From assembly GCA_002725175.2 (NCBI GenBank), contig PBQX02000107.1, forward strand, positions 1-6,095: 6,095 nucleotides of DNA, given 5' to 3'. Positions 5,647 through 6,095 of the stretch are shown here, piece by piece. Position numbers and translations under genes: made by a program. The first letter of the stretch is position 1, and the number at the start of each line of letters is the position of its first letter. The notes below the pieces were generated by a model, which searched no databases, was not told the DNA's origin, and worked only from the letters and a program-made list of their open reading frames with translations. This DNA is from CACKLF01 sp002725175. Lineage in GTDB: Bacteria > Pseudomonadota > Alphaproteobacteria > Rhodobacterales > Rhodobacteraceae.

Positions 5647-6095
5647 ATGAACTCAAATAAACTTAAAGAAATTATCCCTATTGATGAATTGTGGGTTAAT
5701 TTAGATAGTTTTGAAAAAAGATTGTATGAAATCAGTGGTTCCAAAGATTCTTATTTAAACGATATCTCGCAATATTTAATAAAAGCCGGTGGAAAAAGAT
5801 TCAGACCAATCTGTACATTATTGGCCGGAGAGTTGGGTAATGGTGATAGTAAAAAAATAATAGATGCGGCTGTGGCTGTCGAATTGATTCACTTAGGAAG
5901 CTTATACCATGATGATGTTATCGATGAAGCCGAGACTAGAAGAAGTGTTCAAAGTGCTAATGTAAAATGGAACTCAACTTTATCTATACTCGCAGGAGAT
6001 TATTTGCTTGCAAGGTCTTCAGAACTTGCGGCTGAAAGCCTGGGTCTTGAATCCGTAAAATTATTAGCATCCACATATGCTGAGCTTGTTGAAGG
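5647..6095 (+). CDS. Polyprenyl diphosphate synthase (trans-isoprenyl, long-chain type), N-terminal part; runs off the right edge
   Basis: The enzyme adds isopentenyl diphosphate units to an allylic diphosphate to build a polyprenyl chain, in Actinobacteria typically the menaquinone side chain. About 150 residues are visible of a usual 320-340. They include GGKRFRP (48-54, diphosphate and substrate binding), the first aspartate-rich motif DDVID (89-93) that binds the magnesium-diphosphate, the following arginines R98/R99, and AGDYLLA (116-122). Positions -4 and -5 before the first Asp are Ser85 and Gly84; small residues there leave the product tunnel open, which points to a long chain (heptaprenyl or octaprenyl) rather than farnesyl or geranylgeranyl diphosphate. 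The second aspartate-rich motif lies beyond the window. The ATG at 5647 is the first Met of a frame that stays open upstream; homology begins soon after, so I keep this start. It is divergent from clpC with 80 bp between them. Confidence 0.92.
   Translation, partial: MNSNKLKEIIPIDELWVNLDSFEKRLYEISGSKDSYLNDISQYLIKAGGKRFRPICTLLAGELGNGDSKKIIDAAVAVELIHLGSLYHDDVIDEAETRRSVQSANVKWNSTLSILAGDYLLARSSELAAESLGLESVKLLASTYAELVE

Overview
The window comes from an AT-rich bacterium (about 35-40% GC by eye). The ClpC N-terminal region, with its pair of GTEHILLGLI repeats, is of the kind found in Actinobacteria. Several starts lack a Shine-Dalgarno sequence but have a TAnnnT hexamer close upstream, as in leaderless actinobacterial genes. 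Low GC, compact spacing and four ambiguous bases in clpC suggest an environmental assembly. A marine low-GC actinobacterium (Ca. Actinomarina-like) is my best guess, but this is inference, not an identification.

Layout. Four genes lie head to tail on the minus strand, read from right to left: clpC (5566-3086), an inosine/uridine-type nucleoside hydrolase (3065-2133), a BMP/PnrA-family substrate-binding lipoprotein (2036-909), and the ATP-binding subunit of its ABC importer (844-80, broken). A polyprenyl diphosphate synthase starts divergently from clpC at 5647 on the plus strand and runs off the right edge. The 80 bp between clpC and this gene must hold both promoters. No gap between genes exceeds 300 bases, and I see no RNA genes, insertion sequences or CRISPR arrays.

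How the genes work together. The lipoprotein would capture nucleosides outside the cell, the ABC importer would bring them in (its permeases are expected beyond the left edge), and the hydrolase would split them into base and ribose. This is a compact nucleoside-scavenging module placed 20 bp behind the proteostasis gene clpC. An intrinsic terminator between the lipoprotein and ATPase genes probably keeps the binding protein in excess over the transporter.

Oddities. The ATPase gene has an in-frame TGA exactly where the conserved glycine of GIGMVHQ belongs. Its 3' part loses homology at a 39-bp, about 79% GC purine-rich repeat block, beyond which the left edge no longer resembles an ABC ATPase. 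These could be a decayed gene or damage at the end of a sequence assembly. An 18-bp perfect palindrome abuts the ribosome binding site of the lipoprotein gene. I found no convincing new multi-gene system here.
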